In this document: positions 42,486 through 50,856 of the stretch, piece by piece | Layout of the letters: each line of letters opens with the position of its first letter | Position numbering within the stretch: the stretch's first letter is position 1 | From: Mesorhizobium sp. 113-3-3 | GTDB taxonomy: Bacteria; Pseudomonadota; Alphaproteobacteria; Rhizobiales; Rhizobiaceae | Assembly (NCBI RefSeq): GCF_016756495.1 | Contig: NZ_AP023243.1 | Span: 5,336,501 to 5,400,500, forward strand | DNA: 64,000 bases | Direction of reading: 5' to 3' | Notes under the pieces: model-generated | What the model was told of the DNA's origin: nothing | Database searches by the model: none | What the model saw: the letters and a program-made list of their open reading frames with translations, nothing else | Made by a program: the position numbers and the translations under genes

Positions 42486-42640
42486 TCATTGTTGCCGAAT
42501 CATTGGGCAGCTCGTAGGTTCTGGTCGTCGGCCATCTACTCCTCCCAGATGCGATGCCGACGCTGAATGGGGTGCACCTCCTCCCGCGCCACATTCGAAA
42601 TCGAGCCCGCTGCCACCTCCTCCCGGCAGCGGGCTTTTTT
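42486..42640 (+). ncRNA. Candidate cuckoo/CcsR-like small RNA with three anti-SD hairpins
   Basis: Three hairpins each display CTCCTCCC in the loop. Hairpin 1 pairs CATCT (42533-42537) with AGATG (42547-42551) around ACTCCTCCC. Hairpin 2 pairs GGTGC (42571-42575) with GCGCC (42586-42590) around ACCTCCTCCC. Hairpin 3 pairs GCCCGCTGCC (42605-42614) with GGCAGCGGGC (42625-42634) around ACCTCCTCCC and ends in T6, so it is also the terminator. Repeated hairpins with an exposed anti-Shine-Dalgarno motif define the cuckoo RNAs of Rhizobiales and the CcsR RNAs of Rhodobacter. A promoter lies at 42451-42479. Transcript ends are predicted. Confidence 0.8.
42605..42640 (+). terminator. Rho-independent terminator of small RNA
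   Basis: There is a perfect 10-bp GC-rich stem (42605-42614 with 42625-42634) followed by six T residues. Its loop carries the third CTCCTCCC motif. Confidence 0.9.
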
Positions 42641-42738
42641 CGTTCAGACGGGAGGAATTACAGCGCCGCCCGCGCCAAAGGGCGCCGGGCATGGCCTCGG
42701 TCATACAACCGGCAAAGCGCCAACAAGCGTGGCGGATA

Positions 42739-43329
42739 TCAACCGGCGGCGGCGCCCCGGAAGGAGGCGATCAGCCCTTCGGCCATGCGCACGAACTGTG
42801 TGCTTGGGCCTTCAGCGCCCACGGTCTGCACGCTGACACGAGCGCCCTCGAACAGCAGCGACAGCGTATCGGCAAGCAGTTCGGCCTGACCGATGCCCGC
42901 GCCCCGGCATAGCGCCACCAGGCGTTCGCGCTGGGCTTCCTTGAGCTCCTTGATCACCAGCCTCGCCGGATGGTCCGGCTCGGTCAACTCAGCGGCGGCA
43001 TTGGCCATATCGCAGCCGCGGCCGTCGGCATTGAGCATGGCAGCCGCCTTGCGCACCCAGGCATGCAGTTGCGCGAGCTTGTCGCCGGGAAACTCGGCCT
43101 CGAAAGCGTCCCACATGGCGCCGGCCTTGGCCGCATTGGCGCGCAGGCACTCGACGATCAGTTCGTCCTTGGATTCGAAGTGACGATAGAGCGTCATCTT
43201 GTTCGTGCCGGCAGCTTCGGTGATGGCGTCGACGCCGACGCCCTTGATGCCGTGCTTGTGGAACATGTCGCGTGCCGTCTCCAGGATCCGATCCCGGGGA
43301 CGAGAGCGCTCCACGACGCCGTCTGTCAT
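42739..43329 (-). CDS. TetR-family repressor of RND efflux operon
   Basis: This is a 196-residue TetR-type protein. The N-terminal helix-turn-helix (RDRILETARDMFHKHGIKGV, then DAITEAAGTNKMTLYRHFES) is standard, and the C-terminal helical domain is variable, as expected for drug-binding regulators. Two adjacent ATGs exist; the second (43329) lies at the better spacing from AGGAG. It is divergent from the RND operon, and two matching palindromes in between are the probable operators, so it is likely a repressor of that pump. Confidence 0.9.
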   Translation of the reverse strand: MTDGVVERSRPRDRILETARDMFHKHGIKGVGVDAITEAAGTNKMTLYRHFESKDELIVECLRANAAKAGAMWDAFEAEFPGDKLAQLHAWVRKAAAMLNADGRGCDMANAAAELTEPDHPARLVIKELKEAQRERLVALCRGAGIGQAELLADTLSLLFEGARVSVQTVGAEGPSTQFVRMAEGLIASFRGAAAG

Positions 43330-43369
43330 CATGATCTCCTTTCGTTTCCAAAAAACCCTCGGCCACCTC

Positions 43370-43421
43370 TTGACTAGGGTGTTACCGGTCTGTAACTTCC
43401 AGAATGTTACTTACTGGTAAC
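43370..43421 (+). promoter_or_regulatory. RND operon promoter with two TetR operators
   Basis: Two copies of GTTAC-N6-GTAAC lie at 43381-43396 and 43406-43421, spaced 25 bp centre to centre. TTGACT (43370-43375) and TAACTT (43393-43398) form a promoter with a 17-bp gap that overlaps the first operator, so a bound repressor would block RNA polymerase. Confidence 0.7.
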
Positions 43422-43573
43422 ACCTATGTCGCCCGTCGTCAATAACAAGGCCGTGAACTGGTCCTGCCAGATGAGACGGACGAGAAACTGCCAATCATGC
43501 GGCTCCGGCCGGTGAGGAAATGAAAAACGGTTCGCGAGCATGGGCTGCGCACCGACAGACAAGGAGCCGGCCA

Positions 43574-43825
43574 ATGCCACAGCGCCGCGATCTTACCATA
43601 GATGAGGCCGTCCGGGATCCGATGATCCGGCTGGTCATGAAGGCAGATGGGGTCGACCCCCGCGCTTTCGAGAAGATGCTTCGCTCGCTTGCCGATGGGC
43701 AGCGTCATGAGGTGCCGTTGCTGCGTTCACGGGAAGCCTCCCGTGACGGGCACGGCCAGTTGTCCAGACTTGCCAGCGCCTTCGGGCGGGCAACAGCAGC
43801 CGGCGAGGCATGTGTGTCGTGGTAA
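43574..43825 (+). CDS. Small conserved-type protein ahead of RND genes
   Basis: This is an 83-residue protein with AAGGAG at good spacing before its ATG. LTIDEAVRDPMIRLVMKADG followed by VDPRAFEKMLRSLA is a compact helical pattern, and the C terminus is unremarkable. The final 16 bp overlap the start of the RND pump gene, so it is probably translationally coupled and under TetR control. No membrane segment or catalytic motif is seen. The function is unknown. Confidence 0.6.
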   Translation: MPQRRDLTIDEAVRDPMIRLVMKADGVDPRAFEKMLRSLADGQRHEVPLLRSREASRDGHGQLSRLASAFGRATAAGEACVSW

Positions 43826-46800
43826 ACTTCTTCATTCACCGTCCGATCTTCGCCTCGGCGATTGCCATCATCATGGTGCTCGCCGGGACGATTTGTTATT
43901 TCCTGCTGCCGGTTTCGCAGTTTCCCGACATCACGCCGCCCCAGGTCGTGGTCAGCGCCCACTATCCGGGCGCCAGCGCGCAGGTCGTGGCCGACACGGT
44001 GACGACGCCGCTGGAGCAGCAGATCAACGGCGTGCAAGGGATGACCTACATGTCGTCGACGAGCTCCAATGACGGCTCGTCGACCATCACCATCACCTTC
44101 GATGTCGGCTACTCGCTGAGCACCGCCGCCGTCGACGTCCAGAACCGCGTCAGCCAAGCGGCATCGTCGCTGCCGGCGATCGTCAACCAGGGCGGCGTGA
44201 CGATCAAGAAGCAGAACCCGAACTTCGTGCTGATCGTCAACCTCACCTCGCCCGACAAGTCCGTCGATCCGGTGGCACTGTCGAACCTTGCCTATCTGCA
44301 GGTCGTCGATCCGCTGAAGCGGCTGCAGGGCGTCGGCGACGTTCAGATTTTCGGCGAGCGGCGCTATTCGATGCGCATCTGGCTCGACCCGGACAAGCTC
44401 GCCAACCTGGGCATCACCGCGGTCGACGTGCAGAACGCCATATCAGAGCAGAACGTCCAGGTTGCGGCCGGCAAGATCGGTCAGTCGCCGGCGCCTGCCG
44501 GTACCGCTTTTGAGATGCAGGTCAGCGCCGTCGGGCGCCTGAGCGACCCGAAGGAGTTCGGCGACATCGTGGTGCGCGCCAATACCGACACCGGCTCGCT
44601 GGTGCGGCTACGTGACGTTGCGCGTATCGAGCTCGGCGCGCTGCAATATTCGTCCTCGGCCTTCTTCGGCAAGGACCCGACGGTCGTGCTCGCCGTCTAC
44701 CAGATGCCCGGTTCCAACGCGCTCGACCTTCAGCAGCGTGTCAAGGACAAGATGCAGGAGTTGTCGTCCCGTTTCCCGAAGGGCGTCTCCTATGCCATGC
44801 ACTACGACACGACGCGCTTCGTCTCGGCGTCGATGCATGACGTGCTGATCACGCTCGGCGAAGCCCTGGTGCTGGTCGTCGCCGTGGTGTTCATCTTCCT
44901 GCAGAGCTGGCGCACGACGATCATTCCGACCATCGCCATTCCGGTGTCGCTGGTGGCGACATTGGTCGTCATGGAGATGATGGGCTTCTCGCTCAACATG
45001 CTCTCTCTGCTCGGCATGGTGCTGGCGATCGGCCTTGTCGTCGACGACGCCATCGTGGTGGTCGAGAATGTCGAACGACAGCTCGAGGCCGGGTTGAAAC
45101 CACTGGCCGCGACCAAGGCCGCCATGGCCGAAGTCACCGGCCCGATCATCGCCACCACCGCCGTGCTGATGGCGGTGTTCGTGCCAGTCGCCTTCATTCC
45201 CGGCGTTTCCGGCAAGCTCTACAACCAGTTCGCACTGACGGTGGCGATTTCAGTCGGCATTTCCGCCTTCAATTCGCTGACGCTCAGCCCCGCACTCAGC
45301 GCCGCCTTCCTGCGCCATCGCGGCGAGACGCAGTTCATCCTGTTCCGCTGGTTCAATACCGGTTTCGACAGGTTGTCGCATGCCTACGCCCATGGCGTGC
45401 GCATTCTCATCCGCTTGCGCTGGATCATGCTCGGCCTGTTCGCGGCCGGCCTGGTCGCCACCTATTTCGTCTGGCAGAAACTGCCCTCGACCTTCCTTCC
45501 GGTCGAGGACCAGGGCTATTTCTTCGTCGTCATCCAGTTGCCCGACGGCGCCTCGCTCGAGCGCACCGACGCGGTGGCCCAGAAGGCGCGCGACATCCTG
45601 CAGGCAACGCCCGGCGTCGACATTGTCGGCTCGATCAGCGGCCTGAACTTCCTGACCAGTGCGGCGCAGTCGAACTCGGCGGTCGAGTTCGCCATCCTGA
45701 AGCCCTGGGAGGAGCGTACTCCCGACCAGAGCGCATCGAAGCTCGTCGCCGACGTGCGCGGCAAGCTGTTGCAGATACCGGAGGCCTTCGCGCTTTCCTT
45801 CGATCCGCCCTCGATCCCGGGTATCGGCACCACGGGCGGCTTCGAATTCGTCGTCGAGGATCTCACCGGTCGCGGCAGCACGGCCCTCAACGACGCGACG
45901 CAAGCCGTGATCGCCGAGGCACGCAAGCAGCCGGAAATCAATCCGCAGCAGCTGTTCTCGCCGTTCTCGACGTCGACGCCGCAGTTCAACTACGACCTCG
46001 ACCGCAGCAAGGCGAAGCTCCTCGGGCTCAATTTGCCCGACGTCTTCAACACTCTGCAGATCTATCTCGGCTCACTCTACGTGAACGACTTCAACCTGTT
46101 CGGCCGCACCTTCCGGGTGACCATCCAGGCCGACAAGGATGCACGTGCGGGCGCCGCCGACATTTCGCGGCTCTATGTGCGCAACGCCTCGGGCGGCATG
46201 GTGCCGCTCTCGACGCTGGGCAAGCTCGTGCCCTTCGTCGGGCCGGAGACCGTGCCGCACTACAACAACAACGCGTCGGCCTCGATCAATGGCGGCGCCG
46301 CGCCGGGCTTCTCCTCAGGCCAGGCCGTCGCTGCCATGGAACGGGCGGCTGCCACCGCCTTGCCCAGGGATTTCGGTTTCGAATGGACCGGCATCACCTT
46401 CCAGGAGCTCAAGGCAGGATCGATCGCGTCCGTCGTCTTCGGCCTCGCCATCGTCTTCGTCTTCCTGATCCTGGCGGCGCAGTATGAAAGCTGGGCGATG
46501 CCGTTCATGGTGCTGCTGGCGGTGCCATTGGCCCTGTTCGGCGCGTTCGCGGCCCTGTGGATGCGCGGCATGCAGATCGACGTCTACTCGCAGATCGGTT
46601 TCGTCATGCTGATCGGCCTGGCGGCGAAGAACGCCATCCTGATCGTCGAGTTCGCCAGACGGCGGCGCGAGGAAGGCTTGAGCATCGTCGAGGCGGCAAT
46701 GGAAGCCGCGCGGCTGAGACTCCGGCCGATCCTGATGACGGCCTTCGCCTTCATCCTCGGCGTGCTGCCGCTGATGTTCGCAACCGGCGCCGGCGCGGCA

Positions 46801-46995
46801 AGCCGCCAGTCGATCGGTACCACCGTGTTTGGCGGCATGGTCGCCGCGACCATCCTGTCGCTGGTGTTCGTGCCGGTCTTCTACGCGGTCATCGAACAGT
46901 TGCGGGAGCGCCGCGAAAGCGGCGAACCCGCCTCCAAGCATACTGAACCAACTGCCGAACCCGCCTTCCCTCCCCTGGCGGAAGCGGCCGAATAA
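43810..46995 (+). CDS. RND multidrug efflux pump, inner membrane subunit (HAE1 family)
   Basis: This is a 1061-residue AcrB-like transporter. It starts FFIHRPIFASAIAIIMVLAG, the usual first span, and contains two large periplasmic loops and 12 spans. GLVVDDAIVVVENVERQLEA in span 4 carries the proton-relay Asp pair, and GLAAKNAILIVEFARRRREE in span 10 the matching Lys. It uses the proton gradient to export amphiphilic drugs, dyes or plant phenolics. The start at 43810 overlaps the small upstream gene. The fusion protein follows, but no outer membrane channel gene is present, so a TolC-type protein encoded elsewhere must serve it. Confidence 0.95.
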   Translation: MCVVVNFFIHRPIFASAIAIIMVLAGTICYFLLPVSQFPDITPPQVVVSAHYPGASAQVVADTVTTPLEQQINGVQGMTYMSSTSSNDGSSTITITFDVGYSLSTAAVDVQNRVSQAASSLPAIVNQGGVTIKKQNPNFVLIVNLTSPDKSVDPVALSNLAYLQVVDPLKRLQGVGDVQIFGERRYSMRIWLDPDKLANLGITAVDVQNAISEQNVQVAAGKIGQSPAPAGTAFEMQVSAVGRLSDPKEFGDIVVRANTDTGSLVRLRDVARIELGALQYSSSAFFGKDPTVVLAVYQMPGSNALDLQQRVKDKMQELSSRFPKGVSYAMHYDTTRFVSASMHDVLITLGEALVLVVAVVFIFLQSWRTTIIPTIAIPVSLVATLVVMEMMGFSLNMLSLLGMVLAIGLVVDDAIVVVENVERQLEAGLKPLAATKAAMAEVTGPIIATTAVLMAVFVPVAFIPGVSGKLYNQFALTVAISVGISAFNSLTLSPALSAAFLRHRGETQFILFRWFNTGFDRLSHAYAHGVRILIRLRWIMLGLFAAGLVATYFVWQKLPSTFLPVEDQGYFFVVIQLPDGASLERTDAVAQKARDILQATPGVDIVGSISGLNFLTSAAQSNSAVEFAILKPWEERTPDQSASKLVADVRGKLLQIPEAFALSFDPPSIPGIGTTGGFEFVVEDLTGRGSTALNDATQAVIAEARKQPEINPQQLFSPFSTSTPQFNYDLDRSKAKLLGLNLPDVFNTLQIYLGSLYVNDFNLFGRTFRVTIQADKDARAGAADISRLYVRNASGGMVPLSTLGKLVPFVGPETVPHYNNNASASINGGAAPGFSSGQAVAAMERAAATALPRDFGFEWTGITFQELKAGSIASVVFGLAIVFVFLILAAQYESWAMPFMVLLAVPLALFGAFAALWMRGMQIDVYSQIGFVMLIGLAAKNAILIVEFARRRREEGLSIVEAAMEAARLRLRPILMTAFAFILGVLPLMFATGAGAASRQSIGTTVFGGMVAATILSLVFVPVFYAVIEQLRERRESGEPASKHTEPTAEPAFPPLAEAAE

Positions 46996-47010
46996 GATTG
47001 GAGAAATATT

Positions 47011-48165
47011 ATGCGTAAATGGAAAATTGCGTTGGGAACGGCGGTCGCGCTGGGCGCGATCTCGGTGGCAAGCGTCCACCTGCTCGACATGGGCAACCTG
47101 AGGCTGAGCGCCGGCACGGCCGGGGCGGCGACACCGGCTCCGGCGGCATTCGTCATGCCGGTGCCGGTGGCAAATGTCGTCAAGAAGACGATCCCGATCT
47201 ATCTCGACTATGCCGCCCGCATCGAGCCGATCCGCAGCATCACACTGCAGGCCCGCGTGCCCGGCTATCTGCAGGAACAGACGGCGCAGGATGGCGCGGA
47301 TGTGCGGCAAGGCGACCTTCTCTACAAGATCTCGCCTGACGACTTCCAGGCCGCGCTCGACCAGGCGAAAGCCCAGGTCCAGCGCGATACGGCGACGCTA
47401 GACTATGCCCGGTCCAATCTCGGCCGCGGCACCGAGCTCGCCAAGAGCGGTTACCTGGACAAGGACAGCTTCGACCAGCGCACCAGCACCTTGCGCGAAG
47501 CGCAGGCATCGCTGGCACTCAACCAGGCGGCCGTGCGCACGGCGGAGCTCAATTTGAGCTACGCCGAGATCCATGCGCCGTTCACCGGGCGCCTGGGCCG
47601 CAACCAGGCTTCGGTCGGAACGCTGGTCAGCGTTGCCGGCACGGTGCTCAACACGCTTGTGCAGCTCGACCCCATCTACGTCACCTTCAATCCGAGCGAG
47701 ACGGATCTGGCCGAGATCGAGCAGGCCCGCGCGGCCGGCCCGATCGATGTCGAGGTGCTGTTGCCGGGTGAGACTGAGAGCAGCCAGAAGGGCGAACTCA
47801 CCTTCATCGACAACACGGTCGACCATTCGACCGGCACAATCACCGCACGCGCCACCATCGGCAACGCGAAGTTCACGCTGATGCCTGGCCAGTATGTCCG
47901 CGTGCGGCTGCATATCAGGCAGCAGCCCGACGCGCTGATGGTGCCGCAGACGGCGCTGGGTTCGAGCCAGCTCGGCAAATATCTCTATGTCGTCGGCAAG
48001 GGCAATACGGTCGACCAGCGGCTGGTCTCGCTCGGCCCGACCAGCGGCGACCTCGTCGCTATCTTGAGCGGCGTCTCGGAAGGCGACCAGGTGATCACAG
48101 GCAATCTGCAGAAGATCGGACCCGGAATGCCGATCTCGCCACTGCCACAGAAACCGGCCACCTGA
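47011..48165 (+). CDS. RND efflux periplasmic adaptor (membrane fusion protein)
   Basis: The 384-residue protein has an N-terminal anchor (IALGTAVALGAISVASVHLL) and the HlyD-like segments RIEPIRSITLQARVPGYLQE, QGDLLYKISPDDFQAALDQA and AEIHAPFTGRLGRNQASVGT, which form the lipoyl half-motifs on either side of the alpha-hairpin. No lipobox Cys was seen, so it is probably anchored by its N-terminal helix. It bridges the RND pump and an outer membrane channel. The order pump-then-adaptor is the reverse of acrAB. GGAGAAATATT precedes the ATG. Confidence 0.93.
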   Translation: MRKWKIALGTAVALGAISVASVHLLDMGNLRLSAGTAGAATPAPAAFVMPVPVANVVKKTIPIYLDYAARIEPIRSITLQARVPGYLQEQTAQDGADVRQGDLLYKISPDDFQAALDQAKAQVQRDTATLDYARSNLGRGTELAKSGYLDKDSFDQRTSTLREAQASLALNQAAVRTAELNLSYAEIHAPFTGRLGRNQASVGTLVSVAGTVLNTLVQLDPIYVTFNPSETDLAEIEQARAAGPIDVEVLLPGETESSQKGELTFIDNTVDHSTGTITARATIGNAKFTLMPGQYVRVRLHIRQQPDALMVPQTALGSSQLGKYLYVVGKGNTVDQRLVSLGPTSGDLVAILSGVSEGDQVITGNLQKIGPGMPISPLPQKPAT

Positions 48166-48190
48166 CACCCCCGCAGGCCCGGTTTCCGCG

Positions 48191-48226
48191 CGGCGCCCTC
48201 GAACTACCCACGGGTCGAGGGCGCCG
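48191..48226. terminator. Hairpin between convergent RND operon and LysR gene
   Basis: CGGCGCCCTCGA (48191-48202) and TCGAGGGCGCCG (48215-48226) form a perfect 12-bp stem with a 12-nt loop. The right arm lies within the last codons of the LysR gene. It has no T-run, so termination efficiency is uncertain. Confidence 0.55.
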
Positions 48227-49118
48227 TATTCACAAGCAGGCCGACAAGAGCGGCCACATCGGCGCGGTCGGCCTTGGCCGGCGGCATGAAGGCGCAATAG
48301 GGATGACCGAGACGCACCGAGACCGATGACAGCGCGATCAGGCGACCGGCCTCCAGATCGGCCTGCGCCATTACACGCTGGCCGAGCGCAATGCCCAGAC
48401 CCAGCCTCGCCGAGGCGATCGCCAGGCTGGAAAGGCCGACACGCCGCCCATGCGACGGGTCTGGGGAACGGCTGGCGCCGCATGCCGCGAACCAGTCGGC
48501 CCAGCTCGGGTGCGAGGCATAGTTCGGCCCCCAGTTGGTGTGGATGAACAGGCTCTCATGCAGCTCCGTGAGACCCGGATCGCCATTGCCGTGCCGTTGC
48601 CAGAACTCGGGTGCGCAGACCGGCAGCACATCGTCATGGACGAGGCGCACCATCCGCAGGCCAGGATAGTGATAGTCGCCATAGGAGATGCGCAGATCGA
48701 CATTTTGGCGCATCAGGTCGATCGGATCGTCCTCCGCGCGTACGTCGATCGCCATTTGTGGGTAGGCATCAAGCAGTTCGGCCAGCCGCGGCGCCAGCCA
48801 CAGCTCCGCCAGCGAAAACGGCACGCTGACGACAAGCCGTGTCCTCAGGCCGCCCTCCAGCATGCGCTGGCCGATGGCGGCGATGTCGCCCAAGGCGCGC
48901 GCGGTCTGCGGATAGATGGCGTGACCGGCATCGGTAAGCGTGATGCGGTTGCCGGTGCGCACGAAGAGCTGCTTGCCGAACCAGGTTTCGAGATTGCGGA
49001 TCTGCTGGCTGACCGCCGCGGAGGACACGCCAAGCTCGCTCGCGGCCAAAGTGAAGCTGCCGGCGCGGGCGGCGACCTCGAAGGCCTTGATCGCGTTCAG
49101 CGGCGGCAGTTTTTCCAT
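48204..49118 (-). CDS. LysR-family regulator, GcvA-like
   Basis: The 304-residue regulator starts MEKLPPLNAIKAFEVAARAG, the characteristic GcvA-type opening, followed by the helix-turn-helix SFTLAASELGVSSAAVSQQI. The effector domain includes VDLRISYGDYHYPGLRMVRL. The ATG at 49118 has GGAG 6 bp upstream and is preferred over 49130. It is divergent from the Fe(II)/2-oxoglutarate oxygenase gene across about 100 bp, so direct control of that gene is likely. The ligand is unknown. Confidence 0.9.
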   Translation of the reverse strand: MEKLPPLNAIKAFEVAARAGSFTLAASELGVSSAAVSQQIRNLETWFGKQLFVRTGNRITLTDAGHAIYPQTARALGDIAAIGQRMLEGGLRTRLVVSVPFSLAELWLAPRLAELLDAYPQMAIDVRAEDDPIDLMRQNVDLRISYGDYHYPGLRMVRLVHDDVLPVCAPEFWQRHGNGDPGLTELHESLFIHTNWGPNYASHPSWADWFAACGASRSPDPSHGRRVGLSSLAIASARLGLGIALGQRVMAQADLEAGRLIALSSVSVRLGHPYCAFMPPAKADRADVAALVGLLVNTAPSTRG

Positions 49119-49219
49119 GCCTGGCTCCATAAGTTTTTCTTGAGCAATCCTAATAATTTTCCCCGTTGAGAGAAAGAATTTTTTGCGGTCATCTGTGCCC
49201 AACCGATGGAGCACGCGAC

Positions 49220-50008
49220 ATGAAAGACATTCTCGATCTCGACCGCTATCCGCTCGACCGTGAAGGCAGCGCCGAATGGAAGCGACTCGTCGAACAGTCG
49301 ATCGAAGCCCTCAGGGCCGACGGCATGTTCAATCTCGAGGGTTTTCTGAGGCCCGGTGTCGCCGAACAGGCGGTGCGGGAAATCAAGCCGGTCATGGACA
49401 CGCAGTCCCATGTGCACAAGCGCATGCACAACATCTACTTCAAGCCCAGCATTCCCGAACTCGCGCCCGACCATCCGGCCCTGCGCAAGGTCGAAACCAT
49501 CAGTCACACCGTCTGTGCCGACCAGATCCCGGGCAGCACGGTTCTGGCAATCTATGAATACGAACCGCTGGTGCGCTTCCTCGCGGCTACGATGGGCAAG
49601 GCAAAACTGCATGTCATGCAGGATCCGCTGGCCCGCACCAATGTCATGGCCTATCGCTCTGGCGAGGCTCTGAACTGGCATTTCGACCGCTCGGAATTCA
49701 CCACGACGCTGCTTTTGCAGCAGTCGCAACGTGGCGGCGACCTCGAATACCGCACCGATCTCAGGTCGGATGACGACCCCAATTATGAGGGCGTCGCCAG
49801 GCTGCTCGAAGGGCGTGATCCCGACGCAAAGATCCTGCGCATGAAGCCGGGTACGCTCAATGTCTTCCGCGGCAAGAACACCGCGCACCGCGTCACCACG
49901 GTCGAAGGCGAGCGAGAGCGCATGATAGCGGTGTTTTCCTATTACGAGCAACCTGGCGTGATGTTCAGCGCCGAGGAGCGCTTCGGCTTCTACGGCCGGG
50001 CAGCCTGA
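49220..50008 (+). CDS. Fe(II)/2-oxoglutarate oxygenase, BesD/HalD-like
   Basis: The 262-residue protein has the facial triad His154-x-Asp156 in ALNWHFDRSEFTTT and distal His223 in KNTAHRVTTVEGER, with Arg residues about ten positions on for 2-oxoglutarate. Its length, the LNWHFD context and the TTTLLLQ strand resemble the BesD/HalD group of free amino acid halogenases and hydroxylases. Halogenases replace the Asp with Gly; here Asp is present, so hydroxylation is expected. The substrate is probably a small amino acid or derivative, but this is inference. It starts at the ATG at 49220 and is divergent from a LysR gene. Confidence 0.8.
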   Translation: MKDILDLDRYPLDREGSAEWKRLVEQSIEALRADGMFNLEGFLRPGVAEQAVREIKPVMDTQSHVHKRMHNIYFKPSIPELAPDHPALRKVETISHTVCADQIPGSTVLAIYEYEPLVRFLAATMGKAKLHVMQDPLARTNVMAYRSGEALNWHFDRSEFTTTLLLQQSQRGGDLEYRTDLRSDDDPNYEGVARLLEGRDPDAKILRMKPGTLNVFRGKNTAHRVTTVEGERERMIAVFSYYEQPGVMFSAEERFGFYGRAA

Positions 50009-50073
50009 GCCCCCGAACCGCATCCCGATCGGAAATGCGGGTGACGGCGAAAAATCCGAAAAGCCATCTTGTT

Positions 50074-50089
50074 AGATTGTCGACAATCT
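50074..50089. promoter_or_regulatory. Perfect 16-bp palindrome, GntR operator
   Basis: AGATTGTCGACAATCT is an exact palindrome about 40 bp upstream of the GntR start, followed by an extra half-site, GATTGTC. ATTGT-x(n)-ACAAT is a common FCD-type GntR operator form, so autoregulation is likely. Confidence 0.6.
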
Positions 50090-50129
50090 GATTGTCTTGT
50101 CTTCTGTTCCTCGCTGGAGTGGCCAGATA

Positions 50130-50819
50130 GTGAAGACGGATTTCAGCCCGATTGCCGATACGACGCGTCGCGCCGAAATCGTTGCGCTGCTGCGGCGCGC
50201 GATCCTGACCGGGCAACTGCAACCAGGCCAGAAGCTCAACGAGCTCAGGATCTCCGAACAGATGCGGGTCAGCCGCGCGCCATTGCGCGAGGCCATGCGC
50301 GAGCTGGTGCAGGAAGGCATCCTGACCAGCATTCCCTATGCCGGCACCTTCGTCATCAATGTCACCGCCAAGGACATAGACGATGCCTATTCGCTCAACC
50401 AGGTGCTGGACGAGTTCGCCATCGAACGGACATGGCCGCAGCGTGACCAGCGTTTCTTCGATGAGCTTGACCGGCGCCACGAAGCGGTGAAGCAGGCGAC
50501 ACGCAACCTCGACACCACAAGGCAGATCGAAACGGCGCTGCAGCTGCATGGCCTGATCTATGAATGGGCCGACAATTCAGTGCTGCTGGAAACCTGGCAG
50601 CGGCTGACCAGCCGGCTGCAGATGTATTTCGCGCTGCACCAGCATGCGCGCAACGAACCAGTGCCGGCCGAAGACGTCCATGAGACTTACGTGCACCTGA
50701 TGAAGGGCGCCGATATGCGCGCTGCCCAGCGCCATGCACGCGAACATATCCACCTCGATTTCGAACAGCTGCTTTCCTACGCACGCAGCCTCGAACAGCG
50801 TCCGTCAAAGGGCGCCTGA
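50130..50819 (+). CDS. GntR-family regulator, FCD domain
   Basis: This is a 229-residue protein: a winged helix (AEIVALLRRAILTGQLQPGQ and LRISEQMRVSRAPLREAMRE) followed by an FCD helical domain with DELDRRHEAVKQATR and YVHLMKGADMRAAQRHAREH. The GTG at 50130 is preferred; a TTG at 50097 is also in frame. It precedes two enolase-superfamily genes and the peptide-type importer, and probably controls them via the palindrome at 50074-50089. The effector is likely an organic or amino acid from the pathway. Confidence 0.88.
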   Translation: MKTDFSPIADTTRRAEIVALLRRAILTGQLQPGQKLNELRISEQMRVSRAPLREAMRELVQEGILTSIPYAGTFVINVTAKDIDDAYSLNQVLDEFAIERTWPQRDQRFFDELDRRHEAVKQATRNLDTTRQIETALQLHGLIYEWADNSVLLETWQRLTSRLQMYFALHQHARNEPVPAEDVHETYVHLMKGADMRAAQRHAREHIHLDFEQLLSYARSLEQRPSKGA

Positions 50820-50856
50820 CCCATTCCCCAGACAGTGTAGCCAGCGGACAGACAGC

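Noticed and set aside
49220..50008. Oxygenase considered as an amino acid halogenase
   Set aside because: The iron-binding Asp is present (HFD), so chloride could not occupy that site.
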